DNA from: Welwitschia mirabilis
Taxonomy: Eukaryota > Gnetophyta > Gnetopsida > Welwitschiales
Length of the DNA: 64,000 nt
NCBI GenBank assembly: GCA_051453625.1
Contig: JBOZIK010000001.1
Span: 14,509,654 to 14,573,653, forward strand
Reading direction: 5' to 3'
The translations under genes and the position numbers were made by a program. Below are positions 11,401-23,446 of this stretch, piece by piece (positions within the stretch are counted from its first letter, which is position 1; each line of letters opens with the position of its first letter). The notes beneath the pieces are model-generated. The model saw nothing but the letters and a program-made list of their open reading frames with translations. It had not been told where the DNA came from and ran no database searches.

Positions 11401-13760
11401 CACTCTCCTCTTGCTTATTCTAAAATAGGTGGAGACTCAATTTGAAAAGTCAAATCGTAAAGGTTGTAGGTAAACCTAAAAAGCCTATGATTTCATGAGC
11501 TGAAACACATTGAGTTCTTGGCTATCTTCAAAGAGTGAATCTAGGGTTTTGGTCCAATAGGAAGGACATTAACAAAGGGGAAGTCTGGTAAGTTTGTAGC
11601 CAAGAATGTTAAATGCTAACATCATAAGAAAAATGGCCCTTTGCATAAAGATTGCTGGAGCTAGCGAAAAAAGCAAAAGGGTAGATAATAGTAATAGTAG
11701 TAATAACAAATAGGAGGAATAGAATAGTGGTTAAGAGCTAAATGTGAAAGGAAAGGCACCTTGAGCTGATTACTGGGGATGGAAGGCCAATGTCTCCATG
11801 TCCTGTTCTGCTAATATTTTGTATTGTTAACTCAAGAACATCATTTCATGTCTATAAACACAAAGAATATTTGTTCAATTATAAAGTTGTTTCTAGTGGT
11901 AATGTCATTTTTGGCTGATGACGAAGCTGGCAAGTGTTGGGGATATATTGTATTGGGTAATGGCAAAAAAGAGAAAGAAAGAAACAAAAAAGAGAAGAAG
12001 AAGAGGAGGAAAAAGAGCTACTTTGATTGGTACGTGTCATGTGCCTACAGTGTATAAAACTCAATTTATGCTTAACAACCTGATGACCTTCAATGTAGAA
12101 TCACTATGGAAAGAAGATTTTGGAAGGTGAGCAAAGGGGTTAGGACTCTATTGCATGGCAAAAAGGCCTACATATATTAGAATCTAAAGCAATGGTTACT
12201 ATTGCTGATGATGTCTCCTTGTGGCACTAGAAATTAGGACATCTCAACAGTACTGATTTCAAGACATTTGCCGCAAATAATCTTTGAGCTAAGTTTTCTT
12301 CAACTTCATTAGATGTCTATAATGATTATGATGTTGGTAAAAGGAAAAGAGTAGTTGTTAAAAGATCTGAAGTAGATAGGAAGGCAAAGACATTTAACCA
12401 TATTTATTCAGATCTTACCAAGAAAACACAACTCTGTCCTATGCATTGTAAATACCAAGTTTAGAAAGGTTTGAAGAGTGTAGAGCTAGACTCGGAAATG
12501 AGTTTGGTTGTAGAATTAAAGGTTTAATTAGTGTCAATGGGAAAGAATACATCTCCCATGAGTTTCATGTGTTTTGCAAGCAGATAGATATTGTTCACAT
12601 GGAGATTCAATCATGAATACTACAAATTTTTGGTGTTGTAGAGAGAGAATACAATTTTGGAGAGGTTGAGGTTTATATAATCACTCTCCTCATTTTGCTT
12701 TGGATGGACATCTTCCAAAAGTTTTATTTGGAGTAAGAGGACTTTCTCCTTCTCTTATTTGTGTCGTTCCAAGGCATATATTCACTTGAAGAAGACAGGA
12801 AAGTGAAGGAATGTTACATAGTGTGTCTTCCCTAGCTATCAAGAGGAAGATGTTATATGCAGGTTATGGAATCAACTAACACACACAATCCTTAGATCCC
12901 AAGATGTTTTTTGGGCAAATATCATTTTTTTTAACAAATCATAAGATGAGAACCAAAAGGAGGGGACTTCTACTAGCACCTTGCAAAAGCCTATGAAATG
13001 TCTAAATGATGATGATCAGGGTTAGCTTGATAAGAATTCTGTGATTCCCACATGAGGATCAAAGATACATCAAACCACCCATAACGAACTCTTTCTTCTT
13101 GTGTTATGTGCTATATAATATGTACTACTAGTAGAAAACTAGAATATTTAATTCTTCTTGAAGTTCAAATAACTCGAAAAGAGACAAAGAAAAGGAAATG
13201 TAGTTTGTAGAACAATTTTACATGGGGTTTAGTTCCCTTCCCAAAAGATAATAAATCTTTAAGATGCAAGTGGGTGTTTGCATATGATCAGCTACAATAG
13301 AAGGCAAGGCTATTTGTAAATGGTTTCAACCACAACTAAGTAGCTTCTCAATGAGATCTTCTCACATGTTATTACACATTTGTGATCATTACCATGGAGG
13401 GGCGTGATGAGGTCCACAACTAAGTAGCTTCTCAATGAGATCTTCTCACGTGTTATTACACATTTGTGATCATTACCATGGAGGGGCATGATGAGGTCTA
13501 GGATGCCTAATCACGGCCAAAATTCATCTTTTTGGAGGTTTCTCATCCAGGAATGAATTTCTAAGATTTGAGACTAACTTTAGTCTATGATAGTTCTTTG
13601 AGAGAAAGCAATTACTAAGCACACCTTTGGACAAAGTTAACACACATAATTACATATAAAAGAATCAAAACAACATTTGAAGATTGGATTGAGACTTTTC
13701 TCCAGTAGTTTGTCCCTACATAAAGGCATCCTAGAAGATTCTAATTATGTTGAAACAACT
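11401..13760 (+). pseudogene. Copia gag-pol remnant (zinc knuckle, pre-integrase, RT start)
   Basis: Three landmarks in order on the plus strand support a Copia element. At about 11600-11650 there is a damaged CCHC knuckle (HHKKNGPLHKDC). At 12210-12300 the pre-integrase motif reads VSLWH-stop-KLGHLNSTDFKTF. At 13190-13340 the start of RT reads GLVPFPKDNKSLRCKWVF followed by KARLFVNGF. Stop codons and frame changes occur throughout, and the catalytic parts of integrase and RT are not readable. Two tandem duplications lie in or beside it (13330-13497 and 13772-13922). Confidence 0.6.
13330..13497. repeat. 84-bp tandem duplication
   Basis: Unit CCACAACTAAGTAGCTTCTC... occurs at 13330-13413 and 13414-13497 and differs at only two positions (CACATG to CACGTG, GGCGTG to GGCATG). 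The high identity shows a recent event compared with the surrounding decayed Copia sequence. Confidence 0.95.
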
Positions 13761-13771
13761 AAAGTTGGTGT

Positions 13772-13922
13772 GAATTCCAATGTTTAAGACTAATGAAGAT
13801 GCTTCGTGATGCATTGCTGATGAAAAAGTCAAAGATGATAACAACAATGCTAGAATTCCAATGTTTAAAACTAATGAAGATGCTTCGTGATGCATGGTTG
13901 ATGAAAAAGTCAAAGATGATAA
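13772..13922. repeat. 81-bp tandem duplication
   Basis: Unit GAATTCCAATGTTTAA starts at 13772 and again at 13853, with the second copy ending near 13922. The unit is 27 codons long, so the frame at 13793-14005 shows the peptide MLRDA/MKKSKMIT twice. I see no known domain in it. Confidence 0.92.
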
Positions 13923-14177
13923 CGTTTAATTTTATAGTTTTGAGAGTTTTTACCTTATGGTTTATTGCTATCATGTTTTTTAAACCCTTTTTGATAGTTG
14001 TTTAAGATTTTCATGTTAAGAGTTTTAAATAAATGTATACTCTAAAAATATTACCTAAAGTTCTTATTTACAATGTTATTTTGTAAGACATGTTAATGCA
14101 TCTTATATTTTACATTTAAATAGGTTAATGTTGTGTAGGAAGTCTAAAAACATTATCAAAATACTTAAAATGGTTAT

Positions 14178-15130
14178 TTGAAATGCTCTAAAATGAGACT
14201 CTTTAGTGACACTTTCTTACTCCCATGTTCATATGCAATCGGTTGCCAAATCAAATCAAGTAACAAGTATTTTCACATAGTTGAGCTGGGTGATGAGTTT
14301 GAGTCTTGCTGCAATGGACAAAGCAAACATGTTGAACTTTCAAGCATTCACATGATTTACATACCGAACAAGGCCTTCAAGTACATGTTGAAGAAGAATG
14401 TTCCATGGAAACCTCATTTAGATAAATTGCAAGGTATCTTCCAAAGCCTAATCGTTTAAAGGTTTTGAGATGTTATTTAGAATTCCCTTCTTTATCTCCA
14501 AAGTTGATAGCCAATAGTAATCACATTCATCACTACAAATCCCAAACACAACTTGGATGCTACAGTTGTGATACCTTTAGCTATGGAATCAATCAAGGAA
14601 AGCAAGGTTGTCATGGAATCCTTTGGCAACGCATTGCTTATGATGAGAGAGCATTCCAAGTCCCAAGAAGCTCATGGTAGGGGCAAAACTAGAAGAAATT
14701 CTAGCACACATGATGTCATTTGCTTTTCCTACAAAAGAAAAGGACACATTTAAGCAATTTCATAAGCTAAAGAACAAGGAAAAAAACTAGGGATTAATGA
14801 AGGAGGAAGGAGTAACTTTTAGTCAATCCAACCAAAATGATGGTGAAGCAAGAATTGCTTTGATTGCTCATTCAAGCAACGCAACTGTTTCTCAATAAAG
14901 TTCTTAGGACACATGAACCTTAGATACTATTGTCTCCTACTATGCTTGTCCTCATAAAGAACTACTCCACAATTATAAGATGGCACGAGAAGGAGTTTTA
15001 CCTCTAGTCAATGGTGACACTCACAAGATTTGAAGGATTAGATTTGTGAAGCTGCAATTTTTAGATGGACATATTTTGACATTGCAAACTATTAGCATAT
15101 TCATATAATAGCAAAGAAATAGTTATCTAG
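14178..15130 (+). pseudogene. Copia gag and protease remnant
   Basis: Plus strand. Frames at 14178-14459 and 14553-14753 carry a gag-like region that ends with a broken zinc knuckle (CFSYKRKGHI then a stop; the second cysteine is replaced by Ser-Tyr). At 14915-15110 the protease region reads TLDTIVSYYACPHKELLHNY, then LQFLDGHILTLQ. The catalytic DSG is replaced by DTI. This is the 5' half of a decayed element whose other parts follow at 15690, 17880 and 19272. Confidence 0.65.
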
Positions 15131-15179
15131 ACAAAGATGGTCCTATTGTTACATATGAAGCAATTGTTGGAAGTGTTGA

Positions 15180-15560
15180 TAACGAAGCCAAATGGGTTAT
15201 TTTTAATGTTGTAACATTATGTTTTAACATTGACCCCTAAAAGGAGAATATGTTATTAACACCTTGCGGTGTTTTTTTAAAATGAAAAAAAGGGGTAGTC
15301 TGAGTTGGCTTGAAGTTGCTTGAAAACCCTAAACACTATTTAAAGGTTGCTTAGGCATTTGTTTCTATAGTTCTCATTTTTGCTTCTTGAAGAAGCTTAA
15401 GAGCTCTACTTGCTTCCCATGATTTTTCTTGCAAGTTACATGTAATTTTATGTATGTGTTCTTCCTTTTGCTTGTTGTATCAATTTCTGTACCACTGATT
15501 TGTGGTTGTAATTTATAACAAGAAGGTTTGTAAAGGAGCAATGTTTCTAATTCATGGCAC
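15180..15560. other. Spacer with promoter-like and LTR-like features
   Basis: The sequence between the protease and integrase remnants contains CACTATTTAAAGG (a TATA-like word) near 15340 and a short inverted repeat (AACACC/GGTGTT) at about 15258-15271. It could be an inserted solo LTR. No target duplication was seen, so this is only a suggestion. Confidence 0.3.
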
Positions 15561-15689
15561 AAAGGAGGAGTTCATGTGTATCATTAAAGTTGAACCCATC
15601 TCTAGAAGTCTTGTTGTGACTGAAGGAGAATACTATATCTCTATGGCATCAACACTTTGGGAATTCTGATTTCGTTAGACATATTAAGC

Positions 15690-16115
15690 ATATTTCTGCT
15701 TGTAGGACATCACAAGTTTTTATATTTATGGATGAACATAGTAAGAAATATCGATGTATCTTCTAAAATCGAAAGATGGTGTTCATCACATTTACAATTT
15801 TTAGATCAAGAATTGAAAATGAAATTGGCAAGAAAATAGCACATTTTCATATTGATCATGGTAGTGAATTATGCTCTGTGGAGTTTGAGAACTTCTACAA
15901 GGAAGAAGGTATTATCCTTGAAAAGATAGCTCCTATACACCTCCACAAGATGGTGTTACAAAAACATTGGAAGAAGGAATAGAATCATGGTGAAGAGTGT
16001 CAAAACTATGATTTTTGAGTTATGAACCCCTACTAAATTGCAGAAAGAAGTAGCATATAAAATGGTTTGTTTATTACATAGATCACGATGTGCAGCTCTT
16101 AAGAGTAATATATGT
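15690..16115 (+). pseudogene. Copia integrase core remnant
   Basis: In order: FIFMDEHSKKYRCIF (first catalytic Asp), then GKKIAHFHIDHGSELCS (second Asp), VEFENFYKEEGIILEKIAP, and after frameshifts NRIMVKSVKTMIFE and KLQKEVAYKMVCLLHRSR. This order matches the Copia integrase catalytic core. Several frame changes and stops show that it is dead. Confidence 0.75.
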
Positions 16116-16487
16116 TGTAGAGAGGAATGTAATTTCTCTAGCCCGTCTTGTAACATGTGGATGTCAGGTATACAATCATATCATCACCTGCATTTGGTTA
16201 GAGACACGTGCATGCAAGCATGCATGTGTTGGATAAACAGTGAAATGAGCAATATACAGGTTGCAATCCTATGTTTCAAAAGGTGTTTAGGTCACATGAC
16301 ATGAATATCAAGGAAGATGTGATGTTCTTCCATTCACGAGAATTAAGACCAAAACAAGGTACATTATGTTGCTTGTACACAGCATTCCTTCAAGAAAGAT
16401 GCATGTACAATAATTGAAAATTGACAAATCAATAACTAATGGCATGGGTTCTAAATCCGTAATCTATGACTAACCTATCCAAATTGG
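16116..16487. other. Unassigned sequence between integrase remnant and SINE
   Basis: No readable domain. It contains GCATGCAAGCATGCATG, a small palindromic word, at about 16211-16227. It probably includes the decayed integrase to RT linker. Confidence 0.4.
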
Positions 16488-16499
16488 AGACTAATTACC

Positions 16500-16750
16500 C
16501 TTTTTTTCTTTTTTTTTGAATGATGAAGAGAACCCACCCCCTGCAACAAGGGTCACTTGGCCTGGAGGCATCGTAAACTCTCCAGCTATGTAGTTTTGAA
16601 GATTAAAATGACCCATTACATAGCAAGCTGACTATACAGCTCCTTTATACCTAACTTAATAGAGGTCATAAGGCATCTTGTGGATTCGAACCTGGGTCTT
16701 GAGGGTGGGAACCCAAGCTTTTCACAACTAGGAGGGGGGTCAAAGCACTA
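16500..16750 (-). mobile_element. SINE, family II, with perfect 12-bp target duplication
   Basis: On the minus strand the element starts at 16750 (TAGTGCTTTGACC), has TAGTTGTGAAAAGC as a candidate A box and GGTTCGAATCC at about 16692-16682 as a perfect tRNA B box, and ends in an A-rich tail (T-rich at 16500-16517 on plus). It is bounded by identical direct repeats AGACTAATTACC at 16488-16499 and 16751-16762. Size, tRNA promoter, tail and target duplication together make this a clear SINE. Its body differs from the family I copies. Confidence 0.88.
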
Positions 16751-16762
16751 AGACTAATTACC

Positions 16763-17880
16763 ATTTAACAATGGTAGCCAAGTTATTTTTAAAAAAAAAA
16801 AGAAAATATAGGAAAATGGTTTTTTACATGAACAATTCCACCAAGACATGATTCTACACATATAATGGTATTTAGGGAAACATTCGTAATACAATATCCA
16901 GAAAATGTGATAGTAATGGAGGACAACACAAAGATGTGGATGCCCATCTATCTATTTAGCCTATTATCAATATTATAATCATATGTGAATCTCAAAACAA
17001 TGAATTATATCTAGTTCCAATAAATTAACTCCTCCTTTTTGAATTAAGTAATACAAAACATGAAAAATGTAGAAAAAGAGAAATATTGTAATAATTAAGC
17101 AAAATTATATTGTTTCTTGGATTGCAACGTTTAGTTAAAAATAATAAGAAAAATGTTGAAAATTGAAATAGATAGTTTAGAATTCCAAGCTTCAAAATAG
17201 AGTCTCATTTTAATCTTTAGCCATAAAAATATTAATTTCAGAAATATTGTTAAAATCTTTTAATATAGACATTTGGACTTACCTATTCTTAGTTGAAGAA
17301 CGAATGAAATCTACAAATCTTTCAAGTTTCTTATAGTTTGCTTGACTATTAATCATGCTTTGAGCAGGAGTGCACTCTGAATTGTCAAAACAGAATGTGC
17401 TTCAAGCCCTTTATGTGTTTAATACTTCTTTGCCCTTTTCCATGCAAGAAATTAATCTCCTCTAATTAAAGATTAACCAGATGAGAGATTAATCTGCCAC
17501 TATTGACTAATTCTTAAGATTAAAAACTTTATTTAATCAAATCAGATAGAGCAATTGGAAATTTTGTATAATTAGTGATTAATCATTGATTTCTCACTCA
17601 ATGTCCATGCCTTCAAAAAGAACAGATCATAACTCCTTTTAGTTCAAATTCTAAATTTGATTCTAACAATGATTATGAAAATGTTCATTCTAATTTGCTA
17701 TGTCCTAAAATTGGTGGAGGACAATTTGTTGATCAATATGCTAGAACCTAGAATCTAGCATATTGGATTTGAAGATCATTAAGGCAAACCAACAGGTAGT
17801 TTCCCTCATTGACTTATATCCTATACATTGTTTGTATTGAGCTTGAAACATACTAAGAGCCCACTAGTTATCCAATCTTT
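16763..17880. other. AT-rich unassigned intronic sequence
   Basis: No coding or RNA signal is visible. It lies between the integrase and RT remnants of the same decayed Copia, so it may be an unidentified insertion. Confidence 0.4.
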
Positions 17881-18785
17881 GAAAAATGGCTTAATGTCAT
17901 CCAAGAGGAGATGAGCTTTCTATTCCAAAATAGGATGTGCGCTCATGTGCCTTCTTTAAGAGGCAAGCATAATATTCCTAATAGATGGTTGCACAAAAGT
18001 AAAGTCAGTAGGGAGAAGAAATATAGATTAGTGGCTAAAGATTTCAAGCAAAAGCGAGGTATCCATTTTACTAAACTCTTTACACCTAAAGTTAACCATG
18101 CCTTCTTTCCTAGGAAGCCTATCTAAACGGGGAATGCCAACAAGTAAACATCACAACTGGTTTTCTACATGGTGATTTCGAAAAGCAAATCTATACACAA
18201 CAACTAGAAGTCGTTAAGGATTTTCATGCTCAACTTGTGTGTAGATTGACAAGGAGTGTATATGGTTTAAAGCAAGCTTCTTGTCAGTGGTATAAATGAT
18301 TCAACTCTTATATGCCAAAGCAACAATACTCCTAAGGTGAAGTAGATCACTATGCATACTTACAAGGGTTTGCAAGAAGCAAAATTGTCATTAGGTTATT
18401 GTATGCTAATGACGTCTTGTTAGTTGAAAATGAAGTGATGAGAGTAAATGATTAAATTCTCAAATGGCTAAGTAGTCTGCAACCCAAAAAAAAGAAAAAG
18501 AGAAATAAAAAAGTCTTTGCCTATCGCATTCTTAGCATGAGAATTAACAAGGACAAAAGCAACAAAAGCTTGAAATTAATTCAATCTAAATACATTGCTA
18601 TGTTGTTGGAAAGCTAGTCTTGCCCTTCTTTCTTTGACTCCACATTTCAAATAGTGCTAAGAGTATCATCAATGAACTAATAAGAAAGGGGAAAGAAGGT
18701 GGCCTCTGTTTATTATACTGGAGTTGTAGGCAGCAATATGTATGCAATGTTATATATGCATCCTAACAACGCTTATGCAGTGGGA
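17881..18785 (+). pseudogene. Copia reverse transcriptase remnant
   Basis: Plus strand. Recognisable stretches are EKKYRLVAKDFKQKRGIHFT, then VNITTGFLHGDFEKQIYTQQ, RLTRSVYGLKQASCQWYK, and VIRLLYANDVLLVENEV, where the catalytic YVDD has become YAND. At 18730-18785 the frame reads GVVGSNMYAMLYMHPNNAYA, the RT to RNase H linker. It is split at this point by a SINE, and the coding resumes at 19272. Confidence 0.8.
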
Positions 18786-19271
18786 GCTTCTTTTTCTTCA
18801 TCTTCTTCTTCAACTTCTTCTTTTTCTTTTTCTTTTCTTTTCTTTTTCTTTTCTTTTCTTTTCTGTGTCNNNNNNNNNNNNNNNNNNNNNNNNNNNNNNN
18901 NNNNNNNNNNNNNNNNNNNNNNNNNNNNNNNNNNNNNNNNNNNNNNNNNNNNNNNNNNNNNNNNNNNNNTCTCTCTCTCTCTCTATCTATCTATCTGTCT
19001 ATCTCCCCCTTCCTTCCTCCCACTCCCCCCTCTCCTTGCTTTTTTCCCCTTCCCTTTTCTTTTCTTTTTTTTTTCAAATTTATCCAAGAAGCCCATGGCT
19101 AGCCCCTGCTAGTCTAGAAGCTAGCCACCAAATGTCCAAGTCTAGCTCATGATTCATACCGAAGAAGTTGGAGCCCATGCCTCAGTGCACCTTGAATACA
19201 TGAATATAGACCACAAGCTAACTAGACCACCAAGGATTCAGACCAAGGCATTAAGGCTTCCAACTTATAAA
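18786..19271 (-). mobile_element. SINE, family I copy 2, inserted in Copia pol
   Basis: The insertion interrupts the peptide NAYAVG, which restarts as TYAMGFVSR on the far side. The flanks carry the direct repeat CTTATGCAGTGGGA (18772-18785) and CTTATGCAATGGGA (19272-19285), 14 bases with one mismatch. The minus-strand body at 19271-19085 has GGTCTGAATCC as a weak B box and shares blocks with 6300-6500 and 55345-55517. The tail is a long pyrimidine tract with TTC, TCTTTT, TC and TATC repeats, and includes a 100-N gap (18870-18969). Confidence 0.85.
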
Positions 19272-19960
19272 CTTATGCAATGGGATTTGTCTCTAGATAG
19301 ATGAGCAATCGAAACCACAAATATAGGGAATCAATAAAGTAGATCATTATGTAATTGAAGAGGACACAACATGATGCATTGCATTTTGGGGTGATAAAGT
19401 CCATAGTTTTGGTTTTGTAAATGCAAGTTTAGTTGGTTGCTATGATATGATCCACCACAGACAATTTTTGCATAATCATTAGTAGTGTAGTGCTTTAGCT
19501 ATCACACTTCTATGCAAACGTCTTCTTGACCACTATTGAAGCATAATGGATTACTTTTAAATAGGCAGCAAAAGAAATGACAAAGTTGAAATAAATGCTT
19601 AAATGGTTTAGATTTCAGCAAAACAAATGGGAGATTTTGTGTGACCATCAACATGCAATATGTTTGGCAAAAAAAAGGAATAATTCATCCTCATACAAAA
19701 GATATTGACTTTTAATATCATTTCATACAAAGGACTAAATAAAAAAATCTACTACAACTCAATCAAATTCATACAAAAGATAAGGTAGCAAAGGCACTAA
19801 CAAACATTGTGGCACCAGATGAGAATTCCTTCTACAAAAGAAAGATTTATTTGGCTATTAGTCATTAATCCAAGCATAGATCATAGTGCAACACTTGGTG
19901 CTTTAAAGATAGAGCTTGTCCTTGAAGATGAATGAATTTGTCTTTAACTGGGAGGATTAT
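19272..19960 (+). pseudogene. Copia RNase H remnant after the SINE
   Basis: It continues the pol frame with TYAMGFVSR, MSNRNHKYRESIK, then GFVNASLVGCYDMIHHRQF and, in other frames, the decayed end of RNase H. The order and spacing match Copia RNase H, with many stops. Together with 14178-18785 it forms one old plus-strand element. Confidence 0.65.
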
Positions 19961-21911
19961 GAAGTAGAACTTATCTTAGAACGAAGAGAAGAAGGCAATT
20001 CAAGTTCAAATTAAAGCATATGGAAGAGCATTGTAACTATAGATATTAGGGCTAATTAAACAATGTAATTATAAAAGACATCAAAAGAATATGGAATACA
20101 TAGCTTACAAACTAAAGAAAGACCTCTTTGAACATGTCAATAGGGTGAACAAAAGAACTAGAACCACTCAAAGAGGTTAGACATCAATTTAACAATGAAA
20201 TAACTTATTTAGAAAGTGATTTATTTGTTTGATTTATGATGAAGGTCTAATAGTTGGCAAGGATGAAGCTAGTTATTTAGGCTACGATGATGAACAAATG
20301 TGGAATGGACCAAGACATGCAACAACGAGTAGGTTCCCTAAATGTTACCATGATAGCTTGTAGGAATTTGACAAATTAAGATATTAGACACAAGAAAATG
20401 CACAAGAACAAGAAAGCTTGCATAAGGAAACATAGCAAAATATCATGGCATAAGTAGAAAATGAAGAAAGATCTTAAAAAAGGTATATGATGAAGAGAAG
20501 ATGAAGACATAGAGTTAGAGGGACTGGGTTAGGGTTATTGAAATGCCCCACACAAAGAAAAACTACATCCAAGAAGAAGGATAAGACAATGCAATTCTAG
20601 AGGTCAGGCAAACTAAATGCTAAAATGAATTCATGCTCTATGATGATTAGAGAAGAAAAGGCATTACCAAAGAAGAAAATTATGAATTTCTCTAAAACAT
20701 CCCATTTAAAATATTGTTTCTTTTACTTGAAATATAGGCTAATCATGGGTAGTGGCTCATAGCTACTCAGAAAGATATGTTTGCCTAATTTAACTTTAAG
20801 GGAAAGGAAATTCAATGAGACTAGATTCCTATTCTAGTTTCCATGGGACCTCTTCATGCACTTAACCTAAGGAAATCATAGAAACTTTTTTCTCAATTAC
20901 ATTCAAGAGAAGCATATCAATGATTTGCTAAAGGGTTGATGAAGACATACTAATTATGGCATGATTGTGGGTTGTGTCATAACGCAGTTGAAGGGTAAAA
21001 TGCCATGAATCAATGAAGTCTTTCTTCAACAATCAAAATCAAAACTTTCTCTAACCACCCTACAACCCACATATGAGATATCACTAGAGTTTTCCATGAA
21101 TAAAGCAAACTGTGCAAGAATAACCATTACAAACCCAAACTCTAATGAGAAGAAGGGGTTAAAACTAATGGTTTGGAGAGCATACCAGCATAGAAGCCTA
21201 GAAGGACTTAAATCAATCTACTAATGCGAAAATCATGCAACTTGCAACCAAAATTTTAAATGTTTGCAAGGGAATTTACCATCTCAACCATAAACTAACA
21301 CAAGAAATGTGAGGAAGACTTAAGTTAATCTCATTAATTCCAAGAAAGGATGAAAATGAACATAAACAAGGATAGTGAACATAAAGAAGGATATAGGCTA
21401 TCTTTTTGAGAATTTGAAAGAAATTATATGAACCATCTAATGATGCAAATAAGAAGAAAACGTTCTCTAGGCTACATGAAGATGAACTAAATGAAAATGT
21501 CGAGCATGAAAATTCTCATAATTAGCATGAAAAGGAATGAGAATGCTAGCTCCCAACAATCAATCCCAAGTGGGAACTAAAGTAACTATTGCAACAAAGA
21601 TGATCTTGAAAAGAATGAAGAGGAGAAGATACTTGTGCAAAAATATGGACATCCACATTTCCAGTATTACATAGCAAAGCAAAGCAAAAGCAAGAAGAAG
21701 GAGACACTTGCAAATTCCTAGGGTGCTTTAGGTTTTGAAGGAGTTCAAAATTGGCATTCCCTTAATCAATGTCATATAATAGATCCCTATCTAGACTAAT
21801 TTCTCAAGGACCTTTGCACCATGAAAATAAAATTAACTATAAAGAAAGATGTCTCTCATGGAAAACACTAGAGCCATAATTCATAACAAAGTTTCTACTA
21901 AGTACAAAGAC
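19961..21911. other. Purine-rich unassigned intronic sequence
   Basis: A-rich and G-rich on the plus strand, with no frame longer than about 60 codons and no domain that I recognise. The composition is like a decayed gag or leader of a retroelement. It ends at GTAAG (21912-21916), the left target duplication of the Sirevirus. Confidence 0.4.
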
Positions 21912-21916
21912 GTAAG

Positions 21917-23015
21917 TGTACGATCTAGAACCCTAGAGGGGGGGTGAATAGGATTTATAGTTTAAATATTACCCTGTAAAAATTTCACCAAAAATATTTG
22001 AGCATTCAAATTAACGGACTAAGGTATTGTTAAATAAGATCAAATGAAAGAATATGAAAATAACTGAAAATAGAAAATACCAAAAAAAAGGTAATCAGAC
22101 ACACAATTTAGTGGTTCGGGAAACCCTTTACTTCCCTCTTGACAGTCAGCTTCAACGCTAAGCTAGTCCGGATCCTTGTTGCTTTGTTTCCAGGTTTCTC
22201 AAGTCAACCTGTAACCTTTACAAACAGACTTTTCGAAGCTAAGTCTCAACCTTTATAGAGCAAAGCTTTTTGGAGACAATAACGTGTTAGAATGCACTGA
22301 CTCCACCAGATCTAAAGCACAACAAGGTCAAAAATACACTGTCTAAAAGTAAGTTCACAAGTCTAAGTATGTACAGTGTAGTCTGTTTGACCAAGATTTC
22401 AATAGTACAAAAGAGTGCTTTNNNNNNNNNNNNNNNNNNNNNNNNNNNNNNNNNNNNNNNNNNNNNNNNNNNNNNNNNNNNNNNNNNNNNNNNNNNNNNN
22501 NNNNNNNNNNNNNNNNNNNNNNNNNNNNNNNNNNNNNNNNNNNNNNNNNNNNNNNNNNNNNNNNNNNNNNNNNNNNNNNNNNNNNNNNNNNNNNNNNNNN
22601 NNNNNNNNNNNNNNNNNNNNNNNNNNNNNNNNNNNNNNNNNNNNNNNNNNNNNNNNNNNNNNNNNNNNNNNNNNNNNNNNNNNNNNNNNNNNNNNNNNNN
22701 NNNNNNNNNNNNNNNNNNNNNNNNNNNNNNNNNNNNNNNNNNNNNNNNNNNNNNNNNNNNNNNNNNNNNNNNNNNNNNNTCTAGTCGACCCCTTGATAAA
22801 CTGATTTGACAATTTTTGGTACAGATCCGGTCGACCACTCTGGGATTCGCTTAACCCCTTATTTGTTCTGTCACCTGTCAGGTTTATGCGAAGATAATGA
22901 AAAATGTTGGATTACTTCTGACCTACAAGGACTATTATTTTCTATAATAATTGCAACATATTTTACTAAACTAGAGATGTTAGTTTGACGTCAGCTTGGC
23001 AAAAATAACTTAATA
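21917..23015 (-). repeat. 3' LTR of the Sirevirus element
   Basis: It aligns with 29910-30947 over both ends (CTAGAACCCTAGAGGG at the left, TTGGCAAAAATAAC at the right). The middle is lost in a 358-N gap (22422-22779). GTCGACC words are visible at 22783 and 22829. Confidence 0.93.
22422..22779. other. Assembly gap, 358 N, inside the 3' LTR
   Basis: The intact partner LTR (about 30411-30712) shows that roughly 300 bases with several GTCGACC palindromes belong here. Confidence 1.
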
Positions 23016-23029
23016 ATCTCCCCCTTTGA
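23016..23029 (-). other. Polypurine tract of the Sirevirus element
   Basis: The minus strand reads TCAAAGGGGGAGAT directly before the 3' LTR. This is the priming site for plus-strand DNA synthesis in LTR elements. Confidence 0.85.
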
Positions 23030-23446
23030 TATTAATGGTAAACTATTCTTGATTATATATAACAAGTTGTCAAGCTTATTACGAAAACTCCCCCTCACAA
23101 TATGCCCATAATAAAACATGAAATATCATTGACCAAAATAACAACATGTTTATTTACTACAAGCATTCATAATGATTTTGTAGAGATAAACAATTTAAAC
23201 AAGTTTTTGAAAGTACAATCTATAGGAAATATATCATTCATTAGTAAGTAGTACAATTAATATAGACATTCACTACCATTAACCAATAACTTAACTAGTA
23301 CAACTGATAAACAACCATGCTAAGAAAAAAATCATCAGNNNNNNNNNNNNNNNNNNNNNNNNNNNNNNNNNNNNNTTGACATCAATGACAAAGGAGAGAA
23401 AACAACAACAGCAACAATAATAACAATAACAATAACTACGAGAAGA

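Noticed and set aside
16682-16750. Possible tRNA gene from the perfect B box on the minus strand
   Set aside because: No cloverleaf with acceptor stem and anticodon loop is apparent; the body, A-rich tail and target duplication show a SINE.
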